Source: Brienomyrus brachyistius
Taxonomy: Eukaryota; Chordata; Actinopteri; Osteoglossiformes; Mormyridae
DNA length: 64,000 nt
Reading direction: 5' to 3'
Assembly (NCBI RefSeq): GCF_023856365.1
Contig: NC_064539.1
Span: 23,749,019 to 23,813,018 of the forward strand
The notes beneath the pieces were generated by a model, which saw nothing but the letters and a program-made list of their open reading frames with translations, was not told the origin of the DNA and made no database searches. Of the stretch, positions 10,941 to 23,260 are shown piece by piece. Position 1 is the stretch's first letter. Every line of letters starts with the position of its first letter. Made by a program: the position numbers and the translations under genes.

Positions 10941-11868
10941 GCACACGCATACATGCAGCGATTAGGTACAAAAGAGTGAAGGGCCTAGACCTGCTGATTA
11001 GCTGTCATAAAACCAAACACTTGGTCAGCAGTTGCTCTGGACAGGACCACCATTAGAGTAAAACTATACTTTAGAGCCACATTTTCTCAGATCTGACGAT
11101 GCCTTCAAGTTAGATTTACGGGGCTAACCTGGTTCACGTTTGGTGGATACCACTTCTGTGTCAGTCAATGCTATGCAGCTTGCTCCACTGGTTCCAAGAT
11201 CTTTAAAACAAGTTCATGTGACTCCATGTGGAACTGGCTGTCTCTAACCCTCTCACGCAGGAGTTGAATATCTTGGTGGACTTGGTGGTGTCATGTTTGC
11301 TTTCAGTTCAGGACAACTTAAGAAAGAGACCGTGACAGAAGAAAGTGTTTAACATAAGAGGATTGACAAACTGAACGGAGGGAGATGTACCTTATGTCCA
11401 CTTGGGTCGCTGTGAAAATTAGGTTAGTTTCTTTTTCGCAGTTTGTTCTGAGAAGGTTGTGAAGATATGTAGGAGGGCTGCTGTGGGAACACAGGCTGAC
11501 TGTTGTTGGTTCAGCAGAGGTTCTTTGGAAACACAGCAGGTGTCGCGAGGGGCGGTGGGGGCGTGTGCCAGGGGTGTGATGTCATGGGCAGGATAATTGA
11601 AACCTAGGCTTGCTGGTGTCCAGAGTAGGGAGAGAGAGGTTGACAGGCTCACTTTCCATGACAGGAGAGAAAGTCAGCAGAGGCTGTGGAGTGACGCTAG
11701 CCAGGTGACCGAAACAGGAAGCAGGCAGGTGCCCAACAATTCGGAAGCCTGATTCATACCAGAGGACGTCAGAACCGTAGTAACAGCTTTACATTCCAGC
11801 TGAGGGATAAACGTATGAGCAGAATTGGGCCATACCTCCTCCAGACATCTGTATTTGTCTCCCTACAG

Positions 11869-12000
11869 CTAGCCCCCAGGAACGATGCGACGATGGCGGT
11901 CAGTGGGCAGGGGTCTGCTCCTGGGGGGTCTGCTGACCACCTTTGCCATGCTCCTGTACCACATGATGTCAGTGCCGCTCCTCGAGGTCTATCACCCGAG
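11869..12000 (+). CDS. gal3st1: gal3st1 first coding exon (start codon and membrane anchor)
   Basis: A splice acceptor (ctccctacag at 11859-11868) opens the exon. ATG is at 11885 with A at -3, and the exon ends at a strong donor, CCGAG|GTAAGT, at 12000/12001. The coding part, 11885-12000, is 116 bp and leaves phase 2. It encodes 38 residues plus two bases of an Arg codon: MRRWRSVGRG, then a hydrophobic segment of about 20 residues (GLLLGGLLTTFAMLLYHMMS). Basic residues followed by one membrane segment are the expected type II signal anchor of a Golgi sulfotransferase. An alternative acceptor AG at 11878-11879 would change only the leader. The frame joins exactly to 13803, so the two exons form one continuous protein. 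Confidence 0.9.
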
Positions 12001-13802
12001 GTAAGTCCTGGTGCCACCGTGATCCAGATCACAGACAGACCAGAAGAGGTGGGCGGGAGGAGGGGGCTGTAAGGCAGGTTCTCAAAGGGACGTCTTCTAA
12101 GGCAGGGCTATTCAACTCTCTTAACTCTGGCTTATTTTTCCAGCTTCTGAGTTTGTGCTGGGAAATAATAAGCAGCAGGTTTCGCCTTTTCTCTGTCACA
12201 GTTGACTTGTAAAGGGCTTTGAAGAATGATAAAAGGCTCTGCCCACCCCACCTCCTCTTTCACTGGGCAGAGATAACTAGTGAAGCAGCACTAATCACGC
12301 ACTAATGTTAGAAGACGATTGATGTGTATAACGAATAACACACCGGTTGTTCTCTACAGGGTATTTACTTTTGTAAACAGTATTTATTTCTGTAAAGGTG
12401 AATCACTATTACTTTTAAAGGATCTTTTATTGGACTACAGGTGACGCAGAATCATAGTCATATACAGTCCTTCACAGCCGACCTCATTAATTACAGATTA
12501 GTCATCTATCCGTGGAATGTTCTTGTACCAAAAATACAGCTTTCACCCCAATAAACAGAATGCAGATTGCAAGAATTAGCTGCACAATCCAATAATTATA
12601 CAGGTATTCTTAGGTAATTTCTTAAGACTAGTGAGGACTAGTTCATGCTATGGGGTGTTAATAGGTAACACACAGCTACTCTATAGGGCGTAAATGTGCA
12701 CACGTGGGCACGGGGACAGTTGCTACTCAACTGTGCAAACAAAAGAAACAGAATAAGGAAGACGAGAGGCAGACAGGAAACGAGGCTTTTTGCAATTTAA
12801 CACAAAGGGACATGCAATGCCAGCTGCTGTGAGTGGTGTTTGGCTAGGGGGCGCTCTACCTCAGATGACCCTGCCTAACAGTGCTGTTGGGGGCCAGCCC
12901 TGTGTCACAACAGCACCTCTTGCTGGCACAAACTACTCATTCATTATATTTTATTTGTATACATGTTTGAAGATCAAATTATACTTCATGTTTTAATATT
13001 AACCTGCTTTTGCAAAGCAAAGAAAACCACTGAAAAAATACCAAAACCAGTAATGGTCAGAAATTGATTGCGGGCTTTATCCAGCCGAAGTCCATTAGGA
13101 CCATGGTGCAAGGTCAGTGTTTCATTCTATTTAAACTCACATCTGTTTCCTTAGCGACCTAGAGGGCTGTATCAAGGAGTTGTCTAAATTAGCCTGGCAC
13201 TGAAATATCTGATATCTTTTGAAAGGTCAATATCTGAATTAATGATGTACGGCGCTGGAAAAAAATTAAGAAACCACGGCACAGTTCTTTGTTTCACTCA
13301 TTTCTCAATTTATGGGTCTGCATCTGTGAATAGTACATAATTTCTTGCAAACTGCAGCCTGGGTCTTCCCTGCTTCTCATTAATGAAGGGCCTCTTCCCT
13401 GCTTTATGGGTCTTCAGTCCTGCTTCTAGGAGCCTGATATGAACTGTCCTACCAGTGCACTTCATACCTACACTTTATGTTTCCCGTTCCGTTTGAAGGT
13501 CACTTGATGTCATCCCACGATTCATGAGAAACTGTCAGATAAGTTGACAGTCATCTCTGGCTTTAGAAAGTTGCTTCTGCCCTCTACCTGGCTAGGTTTT
13601 GGTTATTGCCAGTGTCTCCTTGGTCTTGGTCTTTGATCCTGAAAGCAGCCTGCCTCACAGTGTAGCTTTCAGCCAGCTGAGCCAGAAATCTCACAGGATT
13701 TAACAATGCAGATTCTTAAACAAATGGAGTCTCTTTATTTTTTCCAGAGCTGTAGATCAAAGTAAATGGGGACAGCTGTCATGTGTTTTTCTGTGCCTTT
13801 AG
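12001..13802 (+). other. gal3st1: gal3st1 coding intron
   Basis: A 1,802-bp GT-AG intron (GTAAGT donor; acceptor gtgcctttag). It contains a Tc1/mariner-like element at 13250-13752 that ends only 50 bp before exon 2. A decayed hAT-like end may sit near 12102-12130 (ggcagggctattcaactctc). Confidence 0.9.
13250..13752. mobile_element. Tc1/mariner-like non-autonomous element inside the gal3st1 intron
   Basis: The left end is CGGCGCTGGAAAAAAATTAA and the right end is TTTATTTTTTCCAGAGCTG, which is the imperfect inverse complement (ctctggaaaaaataaa). Both are flanked by TA (13248-13249 and 13753-13754). Terminal sequences of this form (TACAGCTCTGGAAAAAAT...) belong to a common fish Tc1/mariner group. 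No transposase frame remains in the 503-bp interior. Confidence 0.75.
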
Positions 13803-14952
13803 GATGTTGGTTCCGGCCTCCTGTGACCGCGACCCAATCCGCACCAAAGGGAAAACTGTCTCAACCCAAGGTGCACCCAGGCAAGCCAGTGGCTGCTCAC
13901 CGAAGATGAATGTCATGTTCATGAAGACACACAAGACGGCCAGCAGCACGCTCCTCAACATCCTGTTCCGCTTTGGGGAGAAGCACGGCCTCAGATTCGC
14001 ATTCCCCAACAGTCGCAATGACTTTGTCTACCCAGAGATGTTCAACAGGCTGCAGGTGAAGGGCTACCAGCCTGGGACGTGCTTCAACATGGTCTGCAAC
14101 CATATGCGCTTCAATGAGCCCGAGGTGGTCAGCCTGTTACCACCGGAAGCCAGCTTCATCACCATCCTGCGGGACCCCGCCGACCTCTTCGAGTCTGCGT
14201 TCCACTACTTCAACAGCCTGGTGCCTCTTACCTGGGTGATCTCTGCCAAAGAGAAACTGGCTGAATTCCTAAACGACCCCTGGCGCTACTACAGCCCCAG
14301 TGGGTACAACTCCTTCTACCTCAAGAACCTGCTCCTCTTTGACCTGGGCTATGACAACAATCTTGAGCCAGACGATCCTAGAGTGGAGCAGGCCATCCAG
14401 GCAATCGACAAGCGCTTCCAACTGGTGATGGTGGCGGAATATTTCGAGGAGTCACTCATCCTCCTCAAGGACACCCTCTGCTGGGAGATGGAGGACCTGC
14501 TCTTCCTGCGACTCAACATGCGTCGTGACTCATCCATCGCCAAGATGACAGAGCACCAGAGGGTGCAGGCACGAGACTGGAATGCCGCTGACTGGCGCCT
14601 CTACCGATACTTCAATGCCACCTTCTGGGCAAAGGTGGATGCGTATGGGAGGGAACGCATGGCCCGTGAGGTGGCGGAGCTGCGGTGGCGTAACGCCCAG
14701 ATGGCGGCCATTTGTGTGGAGGGTGGGAGGGCAGTGGAGGCAGACAGCATCAAGGATGCCACACTGCAGCCTTGGCAACCTCTCGGCGATAGGTCCATCC
14801 TGGGCTACAACCTGAAGAAGGACATTGACCAGGTGCGCCACACAGAATGCCGCAGGATGCTGACCCCAGAGCTTCAGTACATGTACGAGCTCGGTGTCAA
14901 TCTCTGGGCGAAGTTGTTCTGGCGTCAGATGTTAGGAGTCATCAACTTGTAG
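13803..14952 (+). CDS. gal3st1: gal3st1 second (terminal) coding exon: galactosylceramide sulfotransferase catalytic domain
   Basis: Joined to the first exon this gives 421 residues, close to the 423 of human GAL3ST1. The enzyme (cerebroside sulfotransferase) moves sulfate from PAPS to the 3-OH of galactose in galactosylceramide and lactosylceramide, making sulfatide in the Golgi, a major myelin and kidney lipid. Seen: the 5'-phosphosulfate binding motif KTHKTASSTLLNILFRFG at residues 80-97, the 3'-phosphate binding motif ILRDPADLFESAFHYF at 160-175, an N-glycosylation site NAT at 310, and late conserved runs LQPWQPLGDRSILGYNLKK and CRRMLTPELQYM. These fit GAL3ST1 better than GAL3ST2-4, and the two-coding-exon layout also fits. 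The stop is TAG at 14950-14952. The acceptor at 13801-13802 completes an Arg codon (AG|G). No frameshift or missing motif is seen. Fish may carry more than one paralog; a or b cannot be decided here. Confidence 0.94.
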
Positions 14953-15106
14953 CCAGTCGTGGAACCCAGATGATGATCAGCTCTGTGATTTGTCGTCACA
15001 CGAAGGGCATCACCGTTTGGTGAGACAGGCACATGGAAGGACCAGATCATTCTTTGAGGATGTGGACTATCTCAGGAATAGGACGTACATCATAAGCATA
15101 CCTTTG
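14953..15106 (+). other. gal3st1: Start of gal3st1 3' untranslated region
   Basis: No AATAAA occurs soon after the stop codon. The first clear ones (about 15704 and 15782) lie inside the hAT-like element that starts near 15107. The true poly(A) site is therefore uncertain and may be supplied by the transposon. Confidence 0.4.
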
Positions 15107-16154
15107 GGTAGGGCTGGGTGATACTTCTCTTCTTATATAATTTAAACGATAAGAAAATGAGGAACATTGCCATATCACATCACAGAAATGAATGCATTTC
15201 CAACCAATCACAGAGAACTCTTTTAAGAAGAGATAACCAATGGCCAACAAATGTAGACTGACTGAGTTAGTGTGGCCAAATGCTACTGTTTCTTTAATAT
15301 AATGCACATCCTCAGAGGAAGCTTCAGTGAAGTGTGGGTGAAGAAAGCAATAGCTCAGCTGCCATAACATCATTTATTTTGGAGATACTCTGGATAACTA
15401 CGGTAAAAAGACGATGGTGTGGTGGTACTTTTTGCAGTTTAACATGTGACACGCAACAGACTGGTGCTGTGCACGAACGCAAGCAACGAGGGAATCATGT
15501 CCCGTATTACTTAAAAATGGGGCAAAGCATAAGCTAACAACAAACCATACTGTCAGCGTTTTCTAGTATTACATCCTACACCAAAAAGTTTACTTCTGTA
15601 TAATTTATTTATTAAAATGAGATTTCAATTTCTAGTTCAGTCAATTTGTTGCTTTTTTCTTGTTCTGATACTAAAACTATGAGAAAATATTTTCGCAAAT
15701 TCTGAAATAAAATAAGATACGAAGGTAAAGTAAAAAAAAAAAACTAAAGAAATACTGTTAATATTGTTTCTGAAACTGAAGGAAATAAAAAGAAACTAAT
15801 GTTTTTTTTAATACTATTTTGCTAAAATAAAGGTTTACCTTTAATCACTTTTACTACGTGTGACTACACATTGTGCACTGGGTGTTAATGTAGGATTCTC
15901 TAAAGATCAGACTCATGAAACAGCTCTACAACTTTCCGTCTGTCTCTATGAATTAAATTACTGAAACAAAATTTCATAAAAACCAAACAGAAATATATTT
16001 TTAAAATAAAAACTAGTCAAACCACATTGAAAAGTAAAGCTAAACTGGATTTCAAATAAAAATTGAAAATAATATAAAAATAAAAACCTTAACAACGTTT
16101 ACTTGAAGTAAAGAAAAAATAATGATTGTTTTTCCATATTGCCCAGCCGTACCC
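15107..16154. mobile_element. Possible hAT-family element downstream of gal3st1
   Basis: The left end gggtagggctgggtgata and the inverse complement of the right end (gggtacggctgggcaata, at about 16137-16154) match over 18 bp with three mismatches. This is the TAGGGCTGGGC terminus known from fish hAT elements. The interior is very AT-rich with no transposase frame. I could not find a clean 8-bp target duplication, so the boundaries are approximate. Confidence 0.5.
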
Positions 16155-16923
16155 TCAGGTAACCAGTCCGGTCTCAAATGCATGCCATCCACCAAGCAAT
16201 GCTGGGCGAGGAAACAGACTGGATGTAGTACTGCTCTGGTGATTGAAGTCACCTCTTCTATCAAGAAAGCAGTTAGAATCAATTTAGAATGGACAGGGAG
16301 TGTAGTGCCCATGCGCAAGGGCTCAAATCCTGCCCCTGTCCCGTGTCCCCTGGATCCCTCGTGCACTCCAGGCTGATTAAGCTGCCTTTACGAAGTGCAC
16401 ATGGGACTAATTAAGCTGATGTGCACTAGGTCACAGTTTACAAAAAAACAAAATCGTCAATGACTGTAAAAAAGAATACCGCTTTTATTGTTTACTGGTA
16501 TTCCTTAAAAGCAGCAAGCCAAGCCTTCTTACAATCCTGTTATTGTAGTCCTGGTCTGGGTGAATGGTTCTCCATTACATCTTTGACCTGGTGACTGCCA
16601 TGTTTTTCTTGATGCACGTTTTCCTCGGAGGATCGTCCTCTCCTTATTAATGTCGTTTTGAGGAGATTGTCATCTGAAAGATATAGCTTTAATAGATGCC
16701 GCTGACATTAACTGATATTAATCACGAACTGAAAGCAGCTGACTTTTCATATACCACTGTCTCTCTCATGTGACTCATTGACAGAGATCATTTTGTTAGG
16801 AAACTGGCTTTAATGTGAAATGGGTGACATGGCCTGCTAGGTCACATGTCCATATATTCCAGTGTGATACTGTGGTTGTTCAGGGGAAATGCACTGCCAT
16901 AATCTGGCGAAGGTCTGCTGTTA

Positions 16924-17110
16924 GGGCAGAGGTGGACTCGTGATTAGGGAAGCATGCGTGTGACTGAAAGGTTGCTGGTTTGAACCCCAAACCAGCAAGA
17001 TACCACGGACTGCTCCCTGGACACTCAATAATAGCTGCCCACTGCAATGTCATGTAAGGGTTAAATGCTGTGGCGGATTTCGTTGTGTGCTGTGGTGTGT
17101 CTTTCACTTT
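16924..17110 (+). mobile_element. tRNA-derived SINE (second family)
   Basis: The tRNA-like head carries a B-box-like ggttgctggtttgaacccc (16970-16988). It is followed by a body and the tail segments taagggttaaatgctgtggc and tttcgttgtgtgctgtggtg, which are typical of a fish SINE. A related head is at 48150-48330. Not a functional tRNA. Confidence 0.7.
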
Positions 17111-18896
17111 GTTTAAACCCAAATTTTGACAGAAAACTGCATGACAGACAAAGCTGGTTGTTCTGGTTCAGCATGGGATTGATTTCAAGTTTCAAATGTA
17201 CCAGCCTTTTACCTGCTAAAGAAAGAACATGGTTTCTGTGTTGAATTAATAAATCGTCATGTAGGCGCTATAAAATAGAACTTTTTTTTTCTACTTTTTT
17301 ATAACAAACGAAGTACTATGGAAATAAACTGACACCGAGTAAAATCTGTTTGCTGCTTTTCTTTCCTCGCTTTTTTAAAAATCAAAACAAACATTATACA
17401 TAAAATGAACGAGCTTCTCAAACCTAAGTGGCTATTAGCTCAGCCTGTCACCCCTCAAGCCCAGTGGGAGTCATCTTGCCTGACTGCTAATATCTGCAGG
17501 CATGTTTTCTGCGGTAGCACCTGCAATAACTGTGAACATCTGCCAGTATCTGATTGGCTGATTACCGCACTCTCCTCCGATTAGACTTTTTTAAATCTGG
17601 CATAGTCAAAAGCCCCTTGAACACAGGGCCTCTGGGCTTGCTTCTACACCCATATGGTAAACACAGCCATGGCGTGCCGTGATTTCAAAAGAGAGGATGA
17701 ATAAAAAATAATCTGAGAAGGCTGAACAAAATAGCTGTCCCACACTGTAACGTGGACCCAGTAATTAGACGTATTTTGCTGCCATTGTAAGCTAATCTCA
17801 CTATTAAGTCTGTCACGCAGTTCAACACAGCCTGGTTTTAAAGTAAACCTCAGCTTCACAGTAATGCTTTCATTAAATGCTCAACATGTCTGCAAAAGAA
17901 AACTCTGATATTGGAAAAAGCATCCCTTTCAAACAAATAATGTCTGGTGTTTTCAAAGTGGTTCTTTGAGCAGGAAACTATGTAATCTGCAAAGCATATA
18001 TATTTATATATACTTCAGGACTACACACTTCTGCACAAGTGTGATACCAATAACGGCATGGAGACCCCATTGCTCTTGTAAATAGCTGGAACTGAAATTG
18101 ATTCAATGTTTCCGAAAAAGAGCAGAACTGAAGAATGAGGGATTTTGGCGCCCTCTATTGGTCAAATGAGAATCATAACTAGCACTGCTCCTATTCTTTC
18201 TGTTGCATATATACTTTGACTGTTAATGCTTCTTCGAACAATATTAATCTAGTGAAGAGGTACATGGTGTCCAAGTGTCGTCACAAACTGTTCTGTTGAG
18301 GTGTAACATCGGAACCTTTTGGTTTAATGACCAGTCAAAGTGATCAAACAGCACATTTTTGGTAGCAGATAGCAAAAGATCCTTGGCAAGTTCTGGTGAA
18401 TGTTTAGTGCCACAGTGGAATGCTCTTCTAAACGGGAATAAAATAAATATTGCTTATGGAAAAAATGTGCTGGGTTGTGTTACTAAGATCTCCATCCCAT
18501 ACAAATGTGCAACAAACACACCCACACACAACCACTCCAACTGGGATACACATTTAATCTACACTGGCTCACTTTTTATAGTGGAAAATCTGGAAATGTC
18601 AGCTTGCTTAGCAGTTTAACCCACGTTCAAACACCAGGAACTCTGTCAAAGAAAAAGCAGATGGACTAGTGCGAGTCTCGGTTTTGTACATTTTAATGGT
18701 TGATCACGTCCAGGTCTCATAATCCATCTTTGATTAGCAAACATAAGCGGCTGTTAGCTCTGCCTCGAAATGGAGGAGCTGATTATTATAAAGGTTAAAA
18801 AAAATGAAAATGTAAAGGTCCCTTTAAGAAGATGGCGTCAGAAGGTAGCCTAGGAGGATTGGCTGACATTGTCTGCAGTGGAGGGGCAGGGATCTT
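17111..18896. other. Non-coding interval
   Basis: No gene seen. AT-rich, with a few short open frames (for example 18359-18619) that look random. No bounded repeat recognised. Confidence 0.45.
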
Positions 18897-19137
18897 CCTA
18901 ACCCTAACCCTAACCCTAACCCTAGATAAATATGAGTCAGAAGAAGTTATGCTGAGAACCTTGATCTACAGAGGCCTCATCACGATTTCTTGCTTAGCTG
19001 GATAACTTGTCAGATTTAAGGTACCCCAGTTTGAATGGAATTTATCTATATTCAATTGCATTTGAGACGACCTTAAATCCGGCAAGTTATCCGGCTATAC
19101 AAGAAATCCTGCTATCTGAAATAGGGTTAGGGTTAGT
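18897..19137. repeat. Fold-back element flanked by telomere-type repeats
   Basis: A CCCTAA run of about 4.5 units lies at 18897-18924 and a TTAGGG run of about 2.5 units at 19121-19137, pointing in opposite directions. Between them is an inverted repeat: the arm at 18984-19022 (starts gatttcttgcttagctggat) pairs with 19070-19108 (starts accttaaatccggcaagtta) with about five mismatches over 39 bp. The whole is symmetric: telomere-type repeat, spacer, arm, loop of about 47 bp, arm, spacer, telomere-type repeat. Confidence 0.8.
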
Positions 19138-19139
19138 CA

Positions 19140-21880
19140 ATCAAAACAAAGCAGTTTTAAAAAATAATATTAGGGGATACTATGAGCTTTCACATGGGAC
19201 ATATTATGTTTTGTGATTTGTAAAAACCTAGCAATATTTCATCCTCATAGCTGTGGGGCTGCTGGCAGGGATAAATGGCATTCATAATTAAGGAAGGCAG
19301 ATTTACACATACATTGTGAATTAATACTTGTTTGTTTGCTAATCATTTATTATATGATTTCCTTATATATAAGCCTGTGGATCCAACACACGTGTCTGGT
19401 CCTATTTTAATGTTAGGGATGGACGTATGAAGAGCACGTCTCCTAATTTTCAGGTAGTCTGTCCCTTTTCCTCGTTCACCATTGCACTGTGTAATCCTGT
19501 GACCTTGGCGGTGTGAGAGCTGAGATTCTCGCCCTGTCTCTTCAGTCCTGACGGATGATTGGTCTCACATGGTCATTCGCCCGATTAGTCAGGTACGATT
19601 AGTCACAGTGCTGCACTAAAACTGATCTGACCCTGCGGTCGAGCCAAATTGTTATTTTAATGATTATTTCACACCACATAAGCCCTTAAAACCTGTTGAT
19701 GCTCAGCAGACTATTTACTTGCCGTGAAGGAGATTTGTGGGTCCAGTGCATCTCCTTGGTGCTGACTAAGCGACCGCATCGCGACTATGATTTCTGCATT
19801 TGTTACCCTGCATGCATTGTTCTTTTTGCCGTAATTACATGCACGTGAAGGCCGCTATCCACTGATCCCGTATCTCCCTGAGCTTTATATTCAAAACACA
19901 CTGGGTCAGTAAATACATTTTTCTTTCTAGATGTAGCGTATTAACGCAGGCTGATTGCCGTGAAATCCCCAGCACATCCCTGAATCGGACACACAGGAAG
20001 AACAGGCTGTCCTGCCAAGAGCAGCCCGCTCAGCCGGAAAATCAGTGCCGGGCCGAGACGTGGAGCCGGACTCCGGAGGCTTCCACCTTAATGGAAATTG
20101 TGGGACTGCACTTCTCAAGGAAAACTAATCTGTAAGGCACCAATGAAGATCTGATTCCGCAGGAAGATTTTAGGCAAATGTGGCCCTAAACATGGGTGTG
20201 GATGTGACATGGGTGCTATCCTCCTCCCCCAGCTCTAGTGGAGCTCCTGGTTTGGGGACGTAGCGATGGACAATCTCATCAGGAAGAACCACAGCAAAGA
20301 CATTTAAGACCCTCACCTGCACTGACCTCTCCATGTCTCTGGTTTCCACTTCAGCCACCAGAGACGACGTGGCAACATTGTTTAAGCCTTTACTGGTCCC
20401 GCTGGGAATGATACTTCTGAGCAACCTGCCTACTCAGCGCTGGCAGACTGTCGGCTCTGTTGCCATGGTGATCTGCCACTACAGCACCCTGACCGGTGGC
20501 TTGGCACCCATGAGAGAGATGGGGACAGAGCCCATGCAGGAGGAGGGTGCAGAAAATGCCCTTAGCTGACAGGAAGTTGAGAAAAATAAGGGCAGGTAAT
20601 TAAAGAGAGTCTTAAAACACAGCAGGAGTCAGATATTGTGGGCCCTAAATAATTTATCACTGCAAAATTATTTACAATTATTACACTGCTTCTGAATAAA
20701 TCAGCTCGACTGCCGCGGCTACATGGAGAGTGTAACGTGATGATAAAATGCATATTCTATTACAAGTATCAACAAATTGGATACTTAGTTAATTTGTTAT
20801 TCTGTTGGGTTGAAAAATAAATGTTTAGTGCTATAAAATAATGGTTCTTGGCCTGGGTGTGCTGAAACATTGTGTTTTAGTTTTCACAGGAAGATAAGAA
20901 GCTATATAGTTTTTGATAATCTCAAAGGAACCCTGTGGACTGTCGCAACCTTGGGAAAATACATAATGCATGCTTATAGAAAACAAGAATAACAAATATC
21001 TGTAGCGACTGAATGTCACTCGGTATCCCCCAGGTATCTGTTTACAGCCAATCACAGCCACTTCCCTCTGCTGACAATGGCCTTGTTTATCTAACTGCTG
21101 ATGTAAACCACTTACGACTCCTGCGGTGCCCACTCCACAAGACAGAGCCCTCCTACTGGACACACGTGCTCACTGCTCCAAGAGCTTTGCATCCCAGCAC
21201 TGAAGCGTATTTGAAATCTGACCGATGTCAGATTCAGATGATGGCCAAGGCGCTCATTTTCTGGATCGATTGGCCCGCCCCTTCAGTTGCCCCACCCCCA
21301 TCACGCTCAGGTTCGATGGTGGCCCCTCTCTGAGCTGTTCTTTGTGGTATTTAGTGTCCTCCGCAAAGGAGACTTAATACTGCATCCGTTTGCGGTGCAT
21401 TGTTTCGCTGTGATAAGCAGAGGGCAGATTCACAGCCCCTCTGAACTCCCTAAATTGCTGATATTGATCAGAGGAAGAGTTGCTGGACACTTTCTAATGG
21501 GCGATGAAATTTGAGTCATGGCAACATATATAATGGAGGTCATTTTGAATTTAAGAATTTAATGAGTCTCTGAAGGGTGTTTTCTTCTGTCATCATAACA
21601 CATCATGATTCCTCTGCAGGGGAAGCACTTGGTAGATCCTCATTTTTACTGACCATGTCTTGATCAGGGGTAGACGAATCAGGGGAAGGGGGGGGGGGCA
21701 TGTACCCCCCCCCCCCTCATATTTAGCTTCATTCACCCCCACCAAAAAAAAAATAGACCTTCACACTTAAATTATAAGGTATGTCAAACCCCACATAATC
21801 AAATTCTCTCTTTCTCCTTTGGTCTTGAAACGGCTTGGCTTGTGACAGATAAGAAAGGTCACTGTGTTCTGCACTACAGC
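19140..21880. other. Non-coding interval
   Basis: No supported gene. An open frame of 110 codons on the minus strand (20831-21163) and several shorter ones show no recognisable motif. A G-run followed by a C-run occurs at about 21687-21716. Confidence 0.45.
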
Positions 21881-21882
21881 CC

Positions 21883-21922
21883 GGTGACCACAGTGACCAC
21901 AGTGACCACAGTGACCACAGTT
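21883..21922 (+). repeat. 9-bp tandem repeat
   Basis: The unit gtgaccaca repeats about 4.5 times (ccggtgaccacagtgaccac and onward). It produces the TVVTVVTVV-type peptide on the minus strand, which is not a real protein. Confidence 0.85.
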
Positions 21923-22454
21923 AGCAAGCTAGCCGCCAACCACCAATGACAGACAGGCGTGGCTGACTCCCCGGGCTGCAGATCCCTGTTCTGGCTTCGC
22001 CTCCATGCTGCTGGCAGGAGGGATAAATGGATACAGATGTTCTCCTCTTTGTATGAGGACCACCCTCTCACAGGCAGCAAAAGGCCCGATGGACTGACAA
22101 ATGAGGTTCTGGGTAGAATCTGCAAGAGGACCCCAAACTTGTAAAAAGCGAAATATTTGGAAGCCATTATGCATCTTACAAGAACAGGCCTCCCTTATAA
22201 ATAACAATCAGTCCGGCACCCAGTGCTGCCCTCTGTCGTTTATTCTCTTTCGACATACAGAACGGTCACAGAATTTCACACCGCCGATTGCCAATGACGA
22301 TTAGCATGTTTCAGCTAGAATGTGTCAGGCCTGTACCATTGTGTACGTAGTGAACTGCATGTCTGAGAAAACCAAGCAGTCTGTGGGCCATATGCCAGGG
22401 TGACTGGGTGCTGGGAGCTGCGTCTGAATGTGAACAAGTTACAGTGGGTTGCAT

Positions 22455-23260
22455 TCAATTCAATTTTTATTTCCATAGCACATTTTCACGACACTACATC
22501 TCAAAGCGGTTTATATTATCTCTGCCCAAAGCCACCCAGTGAGCAAGCTAGAGGTGACAGAAGGAAGAAACTCCCTAGAAAGAAGAAACCTTGGGAGAGG
22601 GACTGGCAGAGGAAGTCAAATTAACAACATGACAAAATCCTAATTAATACAGTAAAAACTTTAAGATTTGAGTCTAATGCAGAAGGTGGACAGGTGATGG
22701 CAGGCAGGTGATGAACGGTGATACGGCAGCAGGGCAGGCAAGAGCGACATCGCGGGTAGTGGGGCGCTGCAGTCCGCGGGGTAGGTGGGATATCTTGATT
22801 TTTTTGGATCTCCAGACAGCACACCCTAGGGGAGTGATAAAAGGTACCTTCGCCAAAGTAGGGGAGACTAGAGGCAGTGCAAACAGTTAGGTGAGTGCAG
22901 TATGTAAGCTCTGGCAGATAAGTCTATGGCAGCATAAGTAGGAGGGAGAAGCAGGTGGGAACACAGGAATGGGGGGGGTCCCTGAAACGTCAGCACTCCA
23001 ATTCCATGAGGGGGTGTGAAGCCAGAGTGACAGCACTGACAGTTCAGTTTATCCAAAGCCAATGGCACCGATCCCCACCCAGCTCTACACCTCACACTAC
23101 AGGTCTGACTGGGAGTGAGCAGTTAGCTAGAGCTAGAACTAGAGTCCGTATATGCTAGACTAAACAAGCGTGCTTTTAGTCTGGTCTTGAATATTGAGAG
23201 CTGTGTAGTACTGTGTATTTTAAGCCTATAGCCCTGAGAATTCTAGCCCCGATGTCAATC
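22455..23260 (+). mobile_element. Fish interspersed repeat (SINE/retroposon type)
   Basis: It starts ttcaattcaatttttatttc, then has tctcaaagcggtttatatta, and the aggaagaaactccctagaaa and gaaaccttgggagagggac segments near 22560-22605. Further on, tatgctagactaaacaag and cttttagtctggtcttgaat at 23150-23195 belong to the same dispersed fish repeat. The central part is divergent. No coding capacity. Confidence 0.6.

Noticed and set aside
13779..14841. Minus-strand and alternative-frame open frames across gal3st1 exon 2
   Set aside because: Shadows of the real sulfotransferase frame.
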